Below are positions 7,812 through 15,081 of a DNA stretch of 27,537 nucleotides, piece after piece; the first letter of the stretch is position 1, and each line of letters opens with the position of its first letter. The notes beneath the pieces are model-generated. The model did no database searches. It had not been told where the DNA came from and saw nothing but the letters and a program-made list of their open reading frames with translations. The DNA lies in NCBI GenBank assembly GCA_004557905.1, contig SFFH01000020.1, forward strand, positions 1 through 27,537, read 5' to 3'. This DNA comes from Clostridiales bacterium (lineage in GTDB: Bacteria; Bacillota; Clostridia; Christensenellales; Aristaeellaceae). A program made the translations under genes and the position numbers.

Positions 7812-8636
7812 ATGGGCATGCTGGACATTTCTGTGATGAAGCGCTACATCCGCATGATTGACGACGGCTGGCATCAGGGTTGGCACGAGCGCAACGGCGG
7901 CAACGCGACCTATCGCCTGACAAAGGCGGAGGCGGAGGAGATGCGGCCGTTCTTTGACGCGCAGCCGCGCCCGTGGGTGAACATGGGCGTGACCGGCGCG
8001 AACCTCGCCGGGGAATACTTCCTCTCCACCGGCAGCGGTAAATTCTTCCGCAACGTGATTCTCGATCCCGAGGACTGCCTGTGCGTGGTGGAGATCAACG
8101 GCGCGGGCGACAGCTACCGCATCGTCTGGGGCCTCAAAAACGGCGGCCGCCCGACCAGCGAATTCCCGAGCCACTTCATGAACCACTCCGTGCGCGTGAC
8201 CGCGACGGACGGCGCGTGCCGCGTGATCTACCACGCGCATCCGGCGAACGTGATCGCGCTGACGTATGTGCTCCCGCTGACCGACAGGGACTTCACCCGC
8301 GTGCTCTGGAAGAGCGCGACGGAGTGCCCGGTCGTATTCCCGGGCGGCGTGGGCGTGGTGCCGTGGATGGTGCCGGGCGGCGCGGGCATCGCGCTGGCGA
8401 CGTGCGAGAAGATGAAGGAATATGAGGCGGCGATCTGGGCCCATCACGGCCTGTTCGTCTCCGGCCCGGACTTCGATACCACGTTCGGCCTGATGCACAC
8501 GATCGAAAAGTCCGCGCAGATCTACGTGCTGGCGCTGTCCTGCGGCCAGGGCATCCGCCAGACGATCGGGGACGACGAGCTGCGCGCCATCGCGCGGGAT
8601 TTCGGCGTGACGCTGCGCGAGGAATTCCTTGACTGA
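7812..8636 (+). CDS. rhaD: Rhamnulose-1-phosphate aldolase
   Basis: The class II aldolase splits L-rhamnulose 1-phosphate into dihydroxyacetone phosphate and L-lactaldehyde. The 274-residue protein lines up closely with E. coli RhaD: GWHERNGGNATYRL, STGSGKFFRNV and WGLKNGGRPTSEFPSHFMNHS. With the start at 7812 the key residues fall on the E. coli numbering: catalytic Glu117 and zinc ligands His141, His143 (HAHPANVIALTY) and His212 (HHGLF). This agreement, and GGGAGG about 11 nt upstream, support ATG 7812; a second ATG two codons later cannot be excluded. It follows rhaA by 20 bp and is followed by rhaM after 13 bp. Confidence 0.97.
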   Translation: MGMLDISVMKRYIRMIDDGWHQGWHERNGGNATYRLTKAEAEEMRPFFDAQPRPWVNMGVTGANLAGEYFLSTGSGKFFRNVILDPEDCLCVVEINGAGDSYRIVWGLKNGGRPTSEFPSHFMNHSVRVTATDGACRVIYHAHPANVIALTYVLPLTDRDFTRVLWKSATECPVVFPGGVGVVPWMVPGGAGIALATCEKMKEYEAAIWAHHGLFVSGPDFDTTFGLMHTIEKSAQIYVLALSCGQGIRQTIGDDELRAIARDFGVTLREEFLD

Positions 8637-8649
8637 CAGGAGGATGCAC

Positions 8650-8967
8650 ATGGAACGCATGGCATGGAAGGGCCGCATCAGGCCCGGGTGCAAGGCGGAG
8701 TATATCCGCCGCCACGACGCGATCTGGCCGGAGATGAAGGCGGTGCTCAAGGAGGCCGGCATCTGCAACTACACCATCTTCGCCAACGGCGACGAGCTCT
8801 TTGGCTACTACGAGTGCGAAAAGGGCGTCGCCTTTGCGGAGAAGACGCAGGCGAACAGTCCCGTCGTCGACCGGTGGAACGAGTACATGAAGGACATCCT
8901 CGAGCTGGAGATGGACCCGGTCACCGGCGCGCAGCCCAAGCTCGAACCCGTGTTCAGGCTGGACTGA
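8650..8967 (+). CDS. rhaM: L-rhamnose mutarotase
   Basis: This 105-residue protein interconverts the alpha and beta anomers of L-rhamnose, supplying the isomerase with its preferred form. It matches the small RhaM fold from end to end (E. coli RhaM is 104 residues): Tyr18 and His22 in EYIRRHDAIWPEM, with Trp26, are the active-site positions, followed by NYTIF, LFGYYE and a RWNEYM helix. The AGGAGG directly before an upstream ATG (8644) leaves no spacing for that codon, so ATG 8650 at 6 nt is chosen. It is the last gene of the operon, with a strong terminator 16 bp downstream. Confidence 0.95.
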   Translation: MERMAWKGRIRPGCKAEYIRRHDAIWPEMKAVLKEAGICNYTIFANGDELFGYYECEKGVAFAEKTQANSPVVDRWNEYMKDILELEMDPVTGAQPKLEPVFRLD

Positions 8968-8983
8968 ACCACAGACCCAACAC

Positions 8984-9024
8984 AGCGCCGCGGGAAGGAA
9001 CGCAAGCCTTCGCGCGGCGCTTTT
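8984..9024 (+). terminator. Rho-independent terminator of the rhamnose operon
   Basis: AGCGCCGCG pairs with CGCGGCGCT, extended inward by GAAGG/CCTTC across a single G-G mismatch, and is followed by a T-run starting at 9021. It ends the six-gene rightward unit. Confidence 0.85.
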
Positions 9025-9118
9025 GCAGCCCATAGGAAATTGCGCAAAAATCGCGCAGCGAGCACTGAACGACGTGATCGGACAAGGCCGTTCGGAAGCG
9101 GGAATACCGGAAAAACGG

Positions 9119-9147
9119 TTTACAGCGCGGCCGCCGTTCTGTATAAT
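9119..9147 (+). promoter_or_regulatory. Promoter of the TetR-family gene
   Basis: TTTACA (9119-9124) and TATAAT (9142-9147) are separated by 17 bp, close to consensus. The expected transcript start lies only about 18 nt before the start codon, so the leader is very short. A weak inverted repeat ACCG-N6-CGGT (9106-9119) touches the -35 box and might be an operator. Confidence 0.8.
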
Positions 9148-9171
9148 CAGGCTATCACGGGAGGGATGGAT

Positions 9172-9756
9172 ATGCCGAGAAAGACCGGGCGCAACACGAA
9201 GGGCCGCATTGTCGCCGCCGCATGGAAGCTGTTCTACGAGCAGGGCTATGACAACACGACCGTGGAGGACATCGTCTTCGCCTCCGAGACCTCGAAGGGC
9301 TCGTTTTATCATTATTTCAGCGGCAAGGATGATCTGCTGGGCTCCCTGTCCATGATCTTCGATGAGAAATACGAGGAGCTGCGCGCGACGCTCCCCGAGG
9401 CCATGCCCGCGGCGCAGAAGCTCATCACCCTGTCCCACGAGCTGTTTGCCATGATTGACAACAGCGTGTCCATCGAGCTGCTGGCCAGGCTGCTCTCCGC
9501 GCAGCTGGTCACGCACGGCGAAAAGCACCTGCTGGACAGGAGCAGAACCTATTTCAAGCTGCTCAACCAGGTGATCCGCTGCGGACAGGAACGCGGGGAG
9601 CTGCGCGACGACATGACCGTCAACGAGATCGTCAAGGCCTACGCCATGTTTGAGCGCGCGCTGATGTATGACTGGTGCCTGTCCGGCGGAGAATACGCGC
9701 TCTCCAAATACGCGGATCAGATGATTCCCATCTTCCTGGCGGGCTTCAAAAAATAA
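9172..9756 (+). CDS. TetR/AcrR-family transcriptional regulator
   Basis: The 194-residue protein has the family's N-terminal helix-turn-helix: GRIVAAAWKLFYEQGYDNTT, VEDIVFASETSKGSFYHYFSGKDDLL (about residues 10-55). The rest is a helical ligand-binding and dimerisation domain that does not point to a ligand. ATG 9172 is preferred to ATG 9166 because GGGAGGG abuts the latter. It lies after the rhamnose operon terminator with its own promoter, and 178 bp before the putP-like gene; control of either neighbour is possible but unproven. Confidence 0.88.
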   Translation: MPRKTGRNTKGRIVAAAWKLFYEQGYDNTTVEDIVFASETSKGSFYHYFSGKDDLLGSLSMIFDEKYEELRATLPEAMPAAQKLITLSHELFAMIDNSVSIELLARLLSAQLVTHGEKHLLDRSRTYFKLLNQVIRCGQERGELRDDMTVNEIVKAYAMFERALMYDWCLSGGEYALSKYADQMIPIFLAGFKK

Positions 9757-9876
9757 TTCATACTGACGAACATATGCTCATTCCATCAATCGTCTACTAA
9801 AAAATTCAATCAATCAAGGATAAAAACGTGGATTATCAGAAAATCGTACAGTAAAAATTCTGCACATCGTTCTGTA

Positions 9877-9905
9877 TTTACGTTTTCTTTCTTTTCTGAT
9901 ATACT
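9877..9905 (+). promoter_or_regulatory. Promoter of the putP-like gene
   Basis: TTTACG (9877-9882) and TATACT (9900-9905) are 17 bp apart, 29 bp before the start codon. The AT-rich stretch 9757-9876 before it holds no gene that I can see; it contains a TCAATCAATCAA run. Confidence 0.65.
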
Positions 9906-9934
9906 CCGGCCATTAAGGCTTGGAGGAACAAACG

Positions 9935-11479
9935 ATGAACACATCCCGGATGATTATTGCGCTGACCATGGCGCTGTACCTCGTCATGACAATTGGCGTC
10001 GGTGTGGCGTTTTCCCGTCGCGGTGCGTCGAGCACCAGCGATTTTTACCTCGGCGGCCGCAAGCTCGGCCCGCTGGTCACCGCCATGAGCGCGGAGGCCT
10101 CCGACATGAGCTCCTATCTGCTGATGGGCCTGCCGGGTCTGGCGTACCTCGCCGGACTGGCGGAGGTCAGCTGGACCATCATCGGTCTGGCGGTGGGCAC
10201 CTATCTCAACTTCCTGCTGGTGTCCAAGCGCCTGCGCGTCTACTCCGAGCACCTGGGCGCCATTACCGTGCCGGATTACTTCTCACGCCGCTACGGGGAC
10301 AAGCGCCATCTGCTCTCCCTGATTGCCGCGCTGGTCATCATCGTGTTCTTTGTGCCCTACACCGCCTCCGGCTTCAAGGCCGTCGGCATGCTGTTCGGCA
10401 GCCTGTTTGGCTGGGACTACCACGTGTCCATGCTCATCGGCGCGGCGGTCATCATCGGCTATACGGTGCTGGGCGGCTTCCTGGCCGTGTCCACCACCGA
10501 CCTCATCCAGTCCGTCTTCATGACGGTCGCGCTGGTCATCATCGTGCTCTTCGGCGTGAATCTGGCGGGCGGCATGGACGCCGTGCTCGCCAACGCGAGG
10601 GCGCTGCCGGGCTATCTGGATCTGACCAAGGGCTACAATTGGGCCGCCGGCACGGCCGGCAGCTTTGGCACGCTGAGCATCGTGTCCACGCTGGCGTGGG
10701 GCCTGGGCTACTTCGGCATGCCGCATATCCTGCTGCGCTTCATGGCCATCCGCGACAAGGATGAGATCAAAACGTCCCGCCGCATCGCGACCGTGTGGGT
10801 GGTCGTCTCCATGTGCGTGGCCGTGCTCATCGGCGTGATCGGCTACAGCATCTCCGCTGCGGGCATCATCCCGATGCTGGGCACCAGCGTGGAGAGCGAG
10901 ACCGTCATCGTCCGGCTGGCGGACGTGATGAGCAGCCACGGCGCGCTGTTCGCCGTTGTGGCGGGCGTGATCCTCGCGGGCATTCTCGCTGCGACCATGT
11001 CCACGGCGGATTCCCAGCTGCTGGCGGCGGCGTCCAGCGTATCGCAGGACATCGCGGTGGAATTCCTGGGTATCCGGCTCAGCGAAAAGAAGTCGCTGCT
11101 GGTGGCCCGGCTCACCGTCGTGGGCATCGCGCTGGTCGGCCTGGTGCTTGCGTGGAATCCGGACAGCTCCGTGTTCCGCGTGGTCTCCTTTGCCTGGGCG
11201 GGCTTCGGCGCGGCGTTCGGCCCGGTCATGCTCCTCTCCCTGTTCTGGAAGCGCTCCAACCGCGCCGGCGCCATCGCCGGCATGATCACCGGCGGCGCCA
11301 TGGTCTTCCTCTGGAAATACGGCCTTGCGCCCCTGGGCGGCGTGTTCGCGATCTATGAGCTGCTGCCCGCCTTCATCGCGGCGCTGCTGGTGAACGTCGC
11401 CGTCTCGCTGGCCACGCCCGCGCCCGACGCGGACATCGTGCGTCGGTACGAGGAGGTCAGCGCGGCCAGCCGCGGATAA
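9935..11479 (+). CDS. putP: Sodium/solute symporter, PutP (sodium/proline) type
   Basis: This 514-residue integral membrane protein of the sodium:solute symporter family resembles E. coli PutP along its length, with about 12-13 hydrophobic segments. Diagnostic stretches are FYLGGRKLGPLVTAMSAEAS (37-56, with the Na+-site ASDMSS at 55-60), LLMGLPGLAYLAGLAE, PDYFSRRYGDK, GFLAVSTTDLIQ, LGYFGMPHILLRFMA (257-271), the second Na+-site element ATMSTADSQLL with Ser356/Thr357, and FAWAGFGAAFGPVMLLSLFW. Proline is the likely substrate, but related symporters carry other small solutes. GGAGG 8 nt upstream sets ATG 9935. The gene is a single unit between its own promoter and terminator, downstream of the TetR-type regulator. 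Confidence 0.88.
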   Translation: MNTSRMIIALTMALYLVMTIGVGVAFSRRGASSTSDFYLGGRKLGPLVTAMSAEASDMSSYLLMGLPGLAYLAGLAEVSWTIIGLAVGTYLNFLLVSKRLRVYSEHLGAITVPDYFSRRYGDKRHLLSLIAALVIIVFFVPYTASGFKAVGMLFGSLFGWDYHVSMLIGAAVIIGYTVLGGFLAVSTTDLIQSVFMTVALVIIVLFGVNLAGGMDAVLANARALPGYLDLTKGYNWAAGTAGSFGTLSIVSTLAWGLGYFGMPHILLRFMAIRDKDEIKTSRRIATVWVVVSMCVAVLIGVIGYSISAAGIIPMLGTSVESETVIVRLADVMSSHGALFAVVAGVILAGILAATMSTADSQLLAAASSVSQDIAVEFLGIRLSEKKSLLVARLTVVGIALVGLVLAWNPDSSVFRVVSFAWAGFGAAFGPVMLLSLFWKRSNRAGAIAGMITGGAMVFLWKYGLAPLGGVFAIYELLPAFIAALLVNVAVSLATPAPDADIVRRYEEVSAASRG

Positions 11480-11490
11480 ACCGATTTTTT

Positions 11491-11528
11491 GCGCAGACCC
11501 GTTCAGAAGTGTCCGGGCCTGCGCTTTT
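11491..11528 (+). terminator. Rho-independent terminator after the putP-like gene
   Basis: GCGCAG-A-CCCG pairs with CGGG-C-CTGCGC, one A-C mismatch, followed by TTTTA. The stem is preceded by TTTTTT as well. Confidence 0.75.
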
Positions 11529-11530
11529 AT

Positions 11531-11558
11531 TTGAAAATCGGAGGAAATGTGATATAAT
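11531..11558 (+). promoter_or_regulatory. Promoter of the siroheme reductase gene
   Basis: TTGAAA (11531-11536) and TATAAT (11553-11558) are 16 bp apart, 54 bp before the ATG. The -35 box directly follows the putP terminator. Confidence 0.75.
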
Positions 11559-11612
11559 GCCGGTATCAATCATCGCGTCCTGAGGCATGATAAGGAGGAA
11601 GGGAGTTTTTTG

Positions 11613-13172
11613 ATGAATACCCCTGTTCAGGCAGAAAGCATACAGACGTTCCGCGCGGATTTGCCGGAATTCAAGGAAAAGAGCGCCGCGTTCTTCGCCG
11701 GAGAGATGAGCAAGGCGGCGTACAAGGGCTTCTCCGGATACTATGGCACCTACGCGCAGCGTGACGGCAAGGCGAGCATGCTGCGCCTGCGCATGACGGC
11801 GGGCTGCGTGACCCCGGAAAAGCTCGCGTTCACGGCGGACATGATCCGCAGGCACCACATTGAGCGCGTGCACTTCACCACCTGCCAGACCATCCAGCTG
11901 CACGATCTGACGCAGGAGGCCGTGTGCGACATCATGGAGCGTGCGCTGGATGTCGGGATCATCACGATGGGCGGCGGCGGCGACTTCCCGCGCAACGTGA
12001 TGTGCTCTCCGCTCTCCGGCGTGGAGGAGGGCGAGTACTTCGACGTGACGCCGTGGGCGCAGGCCGCAGGCGACTATCTGACGACGTTCATCAAGGCGGA
12101 GAAGATGCCCCGCAAGCTCAAGGTCGGCTTCTCGAACGCGCCATCCAACATTACCCACGCGACCTACCGCGATCTGGGCTTTGCGGCGCGGCCGGACGGG
12201 CTGTTTGACGTGTACAGCGCGGGCGGCTTGGGCAACAACCCGCGCTTTGGCGTGAAGGTGGCCGAGGCCGTGAAGCCGCAGGACATCCTGTACTACATCA
12301 AGGCGATGTGGCTGACCTTCCGCGCCTATGGCAACTACGAGAACCGCGGCAAGGCGCGCACCCGCTACATGCAGGAGGCGCTGGGCGGGCCGGAGGCCTA
12401 CAAGGCGGCGTATCTTGAGAAGCTCGCCGAGGTGCGCGCCTCCGGGGAGGACCTGACGCTGCCGGCGCTGAGCGCGCAGATTACCAAGACCGGCGACGGC
12501 ACGACGGCCTCCGGAGCGCGGGTCATCGCGCAGAAGCAGCCGGGCCTGTACGCTGTACATGTCCATCCCATCGGAGGGCAGCCCTCGGCTGAGAAATTCT
12601 GTGCGCTGGCGGACGCACTGGCGGACATGCCGGGCGCTTTGATGCGTCTGGCTCCGGACGAGAGCGCGTACATCGTCAACCTCACCGGCAGCGAGGCGCA
12701 GCGCGTGCTGGCGCTGACCGACTGGAGCGCCGTCACGCCGTTTGAATGCTCCGTGGCCTGTATCGGCGCGAGCATCTGCCAGGTGGGCGTGCGCGATTCG
12801 CAGGCGCTGCTGCATGCATGTGTGGACGCCGTGCGTGCAGCGAAGCTGCCGGCGGGTGCGCTGCCCCAGATTCACATCTCGGGCTGCCCGTCCTCCTGCG
12901 GCACGCACCAGACCGGCGAGCTGGGCTTCCGCGGCGGCGTGAAGATGGTCGGCGGCAAGCCGCAGCCGGGCTTCGTGTTCTTCGTGGGCGGCAAGGAGCG
13001 GCAGGGCGAGGAGACGATGGGCCGCGAGCTGGGCGCGATGCTCGAGGGCGACATCCCGGCCTTCCTGGCCAGGCTCGGCCAGGCTGTCGCGGACAGCGGC
13101 ATGGACTACGCCGCATGGCGGCAGGCCCATCCCGGCGCGCTGGAGGAAATCGCCAGGGCGTATACCGACTGA
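11613..13172 (+). CDS. Siroheme/[4Fe-4S] sulfite or nitrite reductase
   Basis: The 519-residue protein has the duplicated layout of assimilatory sulfite/nitrite reductase hemoproteins: ferredoxin-like half domains (MLRLRMTAGCVTPEKLAF at 56-73; GLYAVHVHPIGGQPSAEKF near 311-329), each followed by a siroheme-binding domain. The cluster ligands are visible as C-x5-C (Cys383, Cys389 in ACIGASICQVG) and C-x3-C (Cys425, Cys429 in SGCPSSCG). The KLKVGFSNAPSN segment (168-179) fits the siroheme/anion pocket. It would reduce sulfite to sulfide or nitrite to ammonia in the cytoplasm using ferredoxin-type electrons; sequence alone does not decide which. GGGAG 7 nt before ATG 11613 sets the start. It stands alone, with no sulfate-activation, siroheme or nitrate genes nearby. 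Confidence 0.88.
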   Translation: MNTPVQAESIQTFRADLPEFKEKSAAFFAGEMSKAAYKGFSGYYGTYAQRDGKASMLRLRMTAGCVTPEKLAFTADMIRRHHIERVHFTTCQTIQLHDLTQEAVCDIMERALDVGIITMGGGGDFPRNVMCSPLSGVEEGEYFDVTPWAQAAGDYLTTFIKAEKMPRKLKVGFSNAPSNITHATYRDLGFAARPDGLFDVYSAGGLGNNPRFGVKVAEAVKPQDILYYIKAMWLTFRAYGNYENRGKARTRYMQEALGGPEAYKAAYLEKLAEVRASGEDLTLPALSAQITKTGDGTTASGARVIAQKQPGLYAVHVHPIGGQPSAEKFCALADALADMPGALMRLAPDESAYIVNLTGSEAQRVLALTDWSAVTPFECSVACIGASICQVGVRDSQALLHACVDAVRAAKLPAGALPQIHISGCPSSCGTHQTGELGFRGGVKMVGGKPQPGFVFFVGGKERQGEETMGRELGAMLEGDIPAFLARLGQAVADSGMDYAAWRQAHPGALEEIARAYTD

Positions 13173-13203
13173 CCGAATGCGGTTCATTTTCATGAATAAA
13201 AAG

Positions 13204-13247
13204 GCTCTGCTTTCGCTTTGGGCGGGAGCAGAGCTGTTTTTGGTTTT
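13204..13247 (+). terminator. Rho-independent terminator after the siroheme reductase gene
   Basis: GCTCTGCT (13204-13211) pairs with AGCAGAGC (13227-13234) around a 15-nt loop, followed by TGTTTTTGGTTTTT. Confidence 0.75.
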
Positions 13248-13267
13248 TCACAGAAAGTTGAGAGAAT

Positions 13268-13295
13268 AAAAAACCCGAGAACCGTGGTTCTCGGG
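13268..13295 (-). terminator. Rho-independent terminator of the tRNA-Ala gene
   Basis: On the minus strand CCCGAGAACC and GGTTCTCGGG form a perfect stem followed by TTTTTT, starting 7 nt after the encoded CCA end of the tRNA. Confidence 0.9.
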
Positions 13296-13302
13296 CAAAC
13301 TA

Positions 13303-13378
13303 TGGTGGAGCATAGGGGAGTCGAACCCCTGACCTTTTGAATGCCATTCAAACGCGCTACCAACTGCGCTAATGCCCC
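13303..13378 (-). tRNA. tRNA-Ala (anticodon GGC)
   Basis: The minus strand folds as a complete 76-nt cloverleaf. The acceptor stem is GGGGCAT/ATGCTCC and includes the G3:U70 pair that marks alanine tRNAs. The D arm is GCGC-AGTTGGTA-GCGC. The anticodon arm is TTTGA-ATGGCAT-TCAAA, giving anticodon GGC. The T arm is AGGGG-TTCGACT-CCCCT. A discriminator A and an encoded CCA end follow. It is a one-gene unit with its own consensus promoter and terminator. Confidence 0.97.
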
Positions 13379-13391
13379 GTGAACGGTACAT

Positions 13392-13421
13392 ATTATACAT
13401 CACAGCCGGCGTGTTTGTCAA
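13392..13421 (-). promoter_or_regulatory. Consensus promoter of tRNA-Ala
   Basis: On the minus strand TTGACA (13421-13416) and TATAAT (13397-13392) are both perfect consensus with an 18-bp spacer, 14 bp upstream of the mature tRNA 5' end. Confidence 0.9.
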
Positions 13422-13458
13422 CAACTTTTTTCGGTTTCCGTCAAATTCGCGTGTCGTT

Positions 13459-14172
13459 TCAGAACAGCGACCAGATCACCGCGATCACCAGCGCGGGCAG
13501 ATAGTTCGCCACCTTGATCCGCTTGCCGAAGGCGAGGTTCACGCCCACGCCGAAGATGAGCACGTTGCCCACGATGGACAGGCAGGAGAGCGCAGCGTCG
13601 GTCATCAGCGGGCCGAGGAAGGCGGCCAGCACGGTCATCAGCCCCTGCCAGATCGCCATCGGAATCACGGAGAAGACCGCGCCCTTGCCCAGGGAGGCCG
13701 TGAGCGCCATGACGATGATCATGTCCAGGATGCCCTTGGTGGTCAGGATGGTGTAGTCGTGGTAGAGCGCGTCGTTCATCGGGCCAATGATCGCCATCGC
13801 ACCGATGCACAGCGTGAAGGATGCGGAGGTGAAGCCCTCGATGAAGCGCGGGTCGCGCTCGGAATGGCTCCTGACCTTGAGCCACTCGCCGAAGCGCTCC
13901 AGATTGGCTTCGATGCCCAGAATCTCGCCGATCAGGCCGCCCAGACACAGCGAAATCACCAGCAGCATTTCGCCGGTCGTGCCCAGCTGTCCGTCCGCGA
14001 TGGTGAGCATGTGCTTGAATGCGCCGCTTGCGCCGATGAAGATCGTGCTCACGCCGCAGGCCTTGACCATGATGTCCTGATAGCTGTCCTTGAGCGCCTT
14101 GCCGAACAGAAAGCCCAGCGCGCCGCCGACCAGCACAAATGCAGAGTTGATGAGCGTACCCAGACCGATCAT
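13459..14172 (-). CDS. DUF554 family membrane protein
   Basis: The 237-residue protein begins MIGLGTLINSAFVLVGGALG and continues with GFLFGKALKDSYQDIMVKAC, IFIGASGAFKHML, LGGLIGEILGIEANLERFGEW, a central FIEGFTSASFTLCIGAMAII, and NVLIFGVGVNLAFGKRIKVANYLPAL. This is the pattern of the DUF554 (YdfK-like) family, with about seven hydrophobic segments; its biochemical role is not established. The start ATG at 14172 matches the usual family N terminus and has AGAGG about 9 nt upstream. An in-frame extension upstream would run through the promoter and is rejected. It is a single-gene unit with its own promoter, downstream of the tryptophan transporter operon. Confidence 0.9.
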   Translation of the reverse strand: MIGLGTLINSAFVLVGGALGFLFGKALKDSYQDIMVKACGVSTIFIGASGAFKHMLTIADGQLGTTGEMLLVISLCLGGLIGEILGIEANLERFGEWLKVRSHSERDPRFIEGFTSASFTLCIGAMAIIGPMNDALYHDYTILTTKGILDMIIVMALTASLGKGAVFSVIPMAIWQGLMTVLAAFLGPLMTDAALSCLSIVGNVLIFGVGVNLAFGKRIKVANYLPALVIAVIWSLF

Positions 14173-14250
14173 ATGAAACGCCTCTTTCGCGCGCCGGAGA
14201 TTACAGTTTGTCAGGGCAATCCCGGCGCAGAATTTGCAGATAGCCCGCAT

Positions 14251-14279
14251 ATTATAGCATGAGAAAACGGCCAAAGCAA
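14251..14279 (-). promoter_or_regulatory. Likely promoter of the DUF554 gene
   Basis: On the minus strand TTGCTT (14279-14274) and TATAAT (14256-14251) are 17 bp apart. The -35 box lies within the stem of the terminator at 14262-14293, so the end of the upstream operon and the start of this unit overlap. Confidence 0.55.
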
Positions 14280-14293
14280 GGGCTTTGACCGTT
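14262..14293 (-). terminator. Terminator of the trpXYZ-type operon
   Basis: On the minus strand AACGGTCAAAGC and GCTTTGGCCGTT form a 12-bp stem with one G-U pair and a CCTT loop, followed by a short TTCTC tract. It starts 15 bp after the ATPase stop codon. Confidence 0.75.
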
Positions 14294-14307
14294 TGCATGG
14301 GTGACAA

Positions 14308-15081
14308 TCAGTTGCCGCACTCGATGCTGATGGCGTTGAATTTGGCGAGCAGGTCCTCGACCTTCAGATTCCGACGCGCCTCGCCGGAGAGGTCCAGCTC
14401 CGCGCGGCCCTGATGCATCATCAGCAGGCGGTCGCCGTACTCGACGGCGTAGCGCAGGTTGTGCGTGACCATGATGGTCGTCAGCTGCTTGGCGGCGACG
14501 ATCTTGCCGGTCAGCTGCATGATGATCTCGGCGGTCTTCGGGTCGAGCGCGGCGGTGTGCTCGTCCAGGATCAGGAACTCAATGGGCGTCATCGTGCTCA
14601 TCAGCAGGGCCATCGCCTGGCGCTGTCCGCCGGAGAGGTTGCCGACCTTCACGCCCATCTTGTCCTCCAGACCCAGGCCCAGCTGCGCAAGCATCGCGCG
14701 GTATTCCTCGGTCTTCTTGCGGTTGACGCAGGGCATGAGGTTGAACGGCTTGCCCTTGTTGTCCGCCATGGACATGTTCTCCAGGATGGTCATTGACGGG
14801 CAGGTGCCGCGCGCGGGGTCCTGATAGACGCGGCCGATGCGCCGGTGGCGCCTGTGCTCGGGCATGCGGGTGATGTTCTCGCCGCCGATGAGGATTTCGC
14901 CGTCGTCGATGGGGATGGAGCCGCAGATGATGTTGAGCAGCGAGGTCTTGCCCGAGCCGTTGCTGCCCACGACGCAGACGAACTGCCTGTCCGGAATGGA
15001 GAGGCTGAAGCCGTCGAACAGGCAGGTTTCATTCACCGTGCCGCCCTGATAGATCTTGACGATGTTCTTCAGTTCAAGCAT
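14308..15081 (-). CDS. trpZ: ABC transporter ATP-binding protein, predicted tryptophan importer (TrpZ type)
   Basis: The 257-residue ATPase has Walker A GSNGSGKT (39-46), a Q-loop in VYQDPARGTC, signature NLSGGQRQAM, Walker B FLILDEHTAALDP and the H-switch MVTHNLR. The sequence type (YQDPARGTCPSMTILENMSM, DEHTAALDPKTAEIIM) is that of ATPases paired with ABC_sub_bind proteins and BPD_transp_2 permeases. It energises import from the cytoplasmic face. Its start overlaps the end of the permease gene by 8 bp, indicating coupled translation. The tryptophan assignment comes from the T-box leader of the operon, not from the ATPase itself. A terminator follows its stop codon. Confidence 0.88.
   Translation of the reverse strand: MLELKNIVKIYQGGTVNETCLFDGFSLSIPDRQFVCVVGSNGSGKTSLLNIICGSIPIDDGEILIGGENITRMPEHRRHRRIGRVYQDPARGTCPSMTILENMSMADNKGKPFNLMPCVNRKKTEEYRAMLAQLGLGLEDKMGVKVGNLSGGQRQAMALLMSTMTPIEFLILDEHTAALDPKTAEIIMQLTGKIVAAKQLTTIMVTHNLRYAVEYGDRLLMMHQGRAELDLSGEARRNLKVEDLLAKFNAISIECGN

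Noticed and set aside
14173..14307. N-terminal extension of the DUF554 protein
   Set aside because: The frame is open upstream, but the extension runs through the promoter and terminator, is not membrane-like, and the family begins at MIGLGTLIN.
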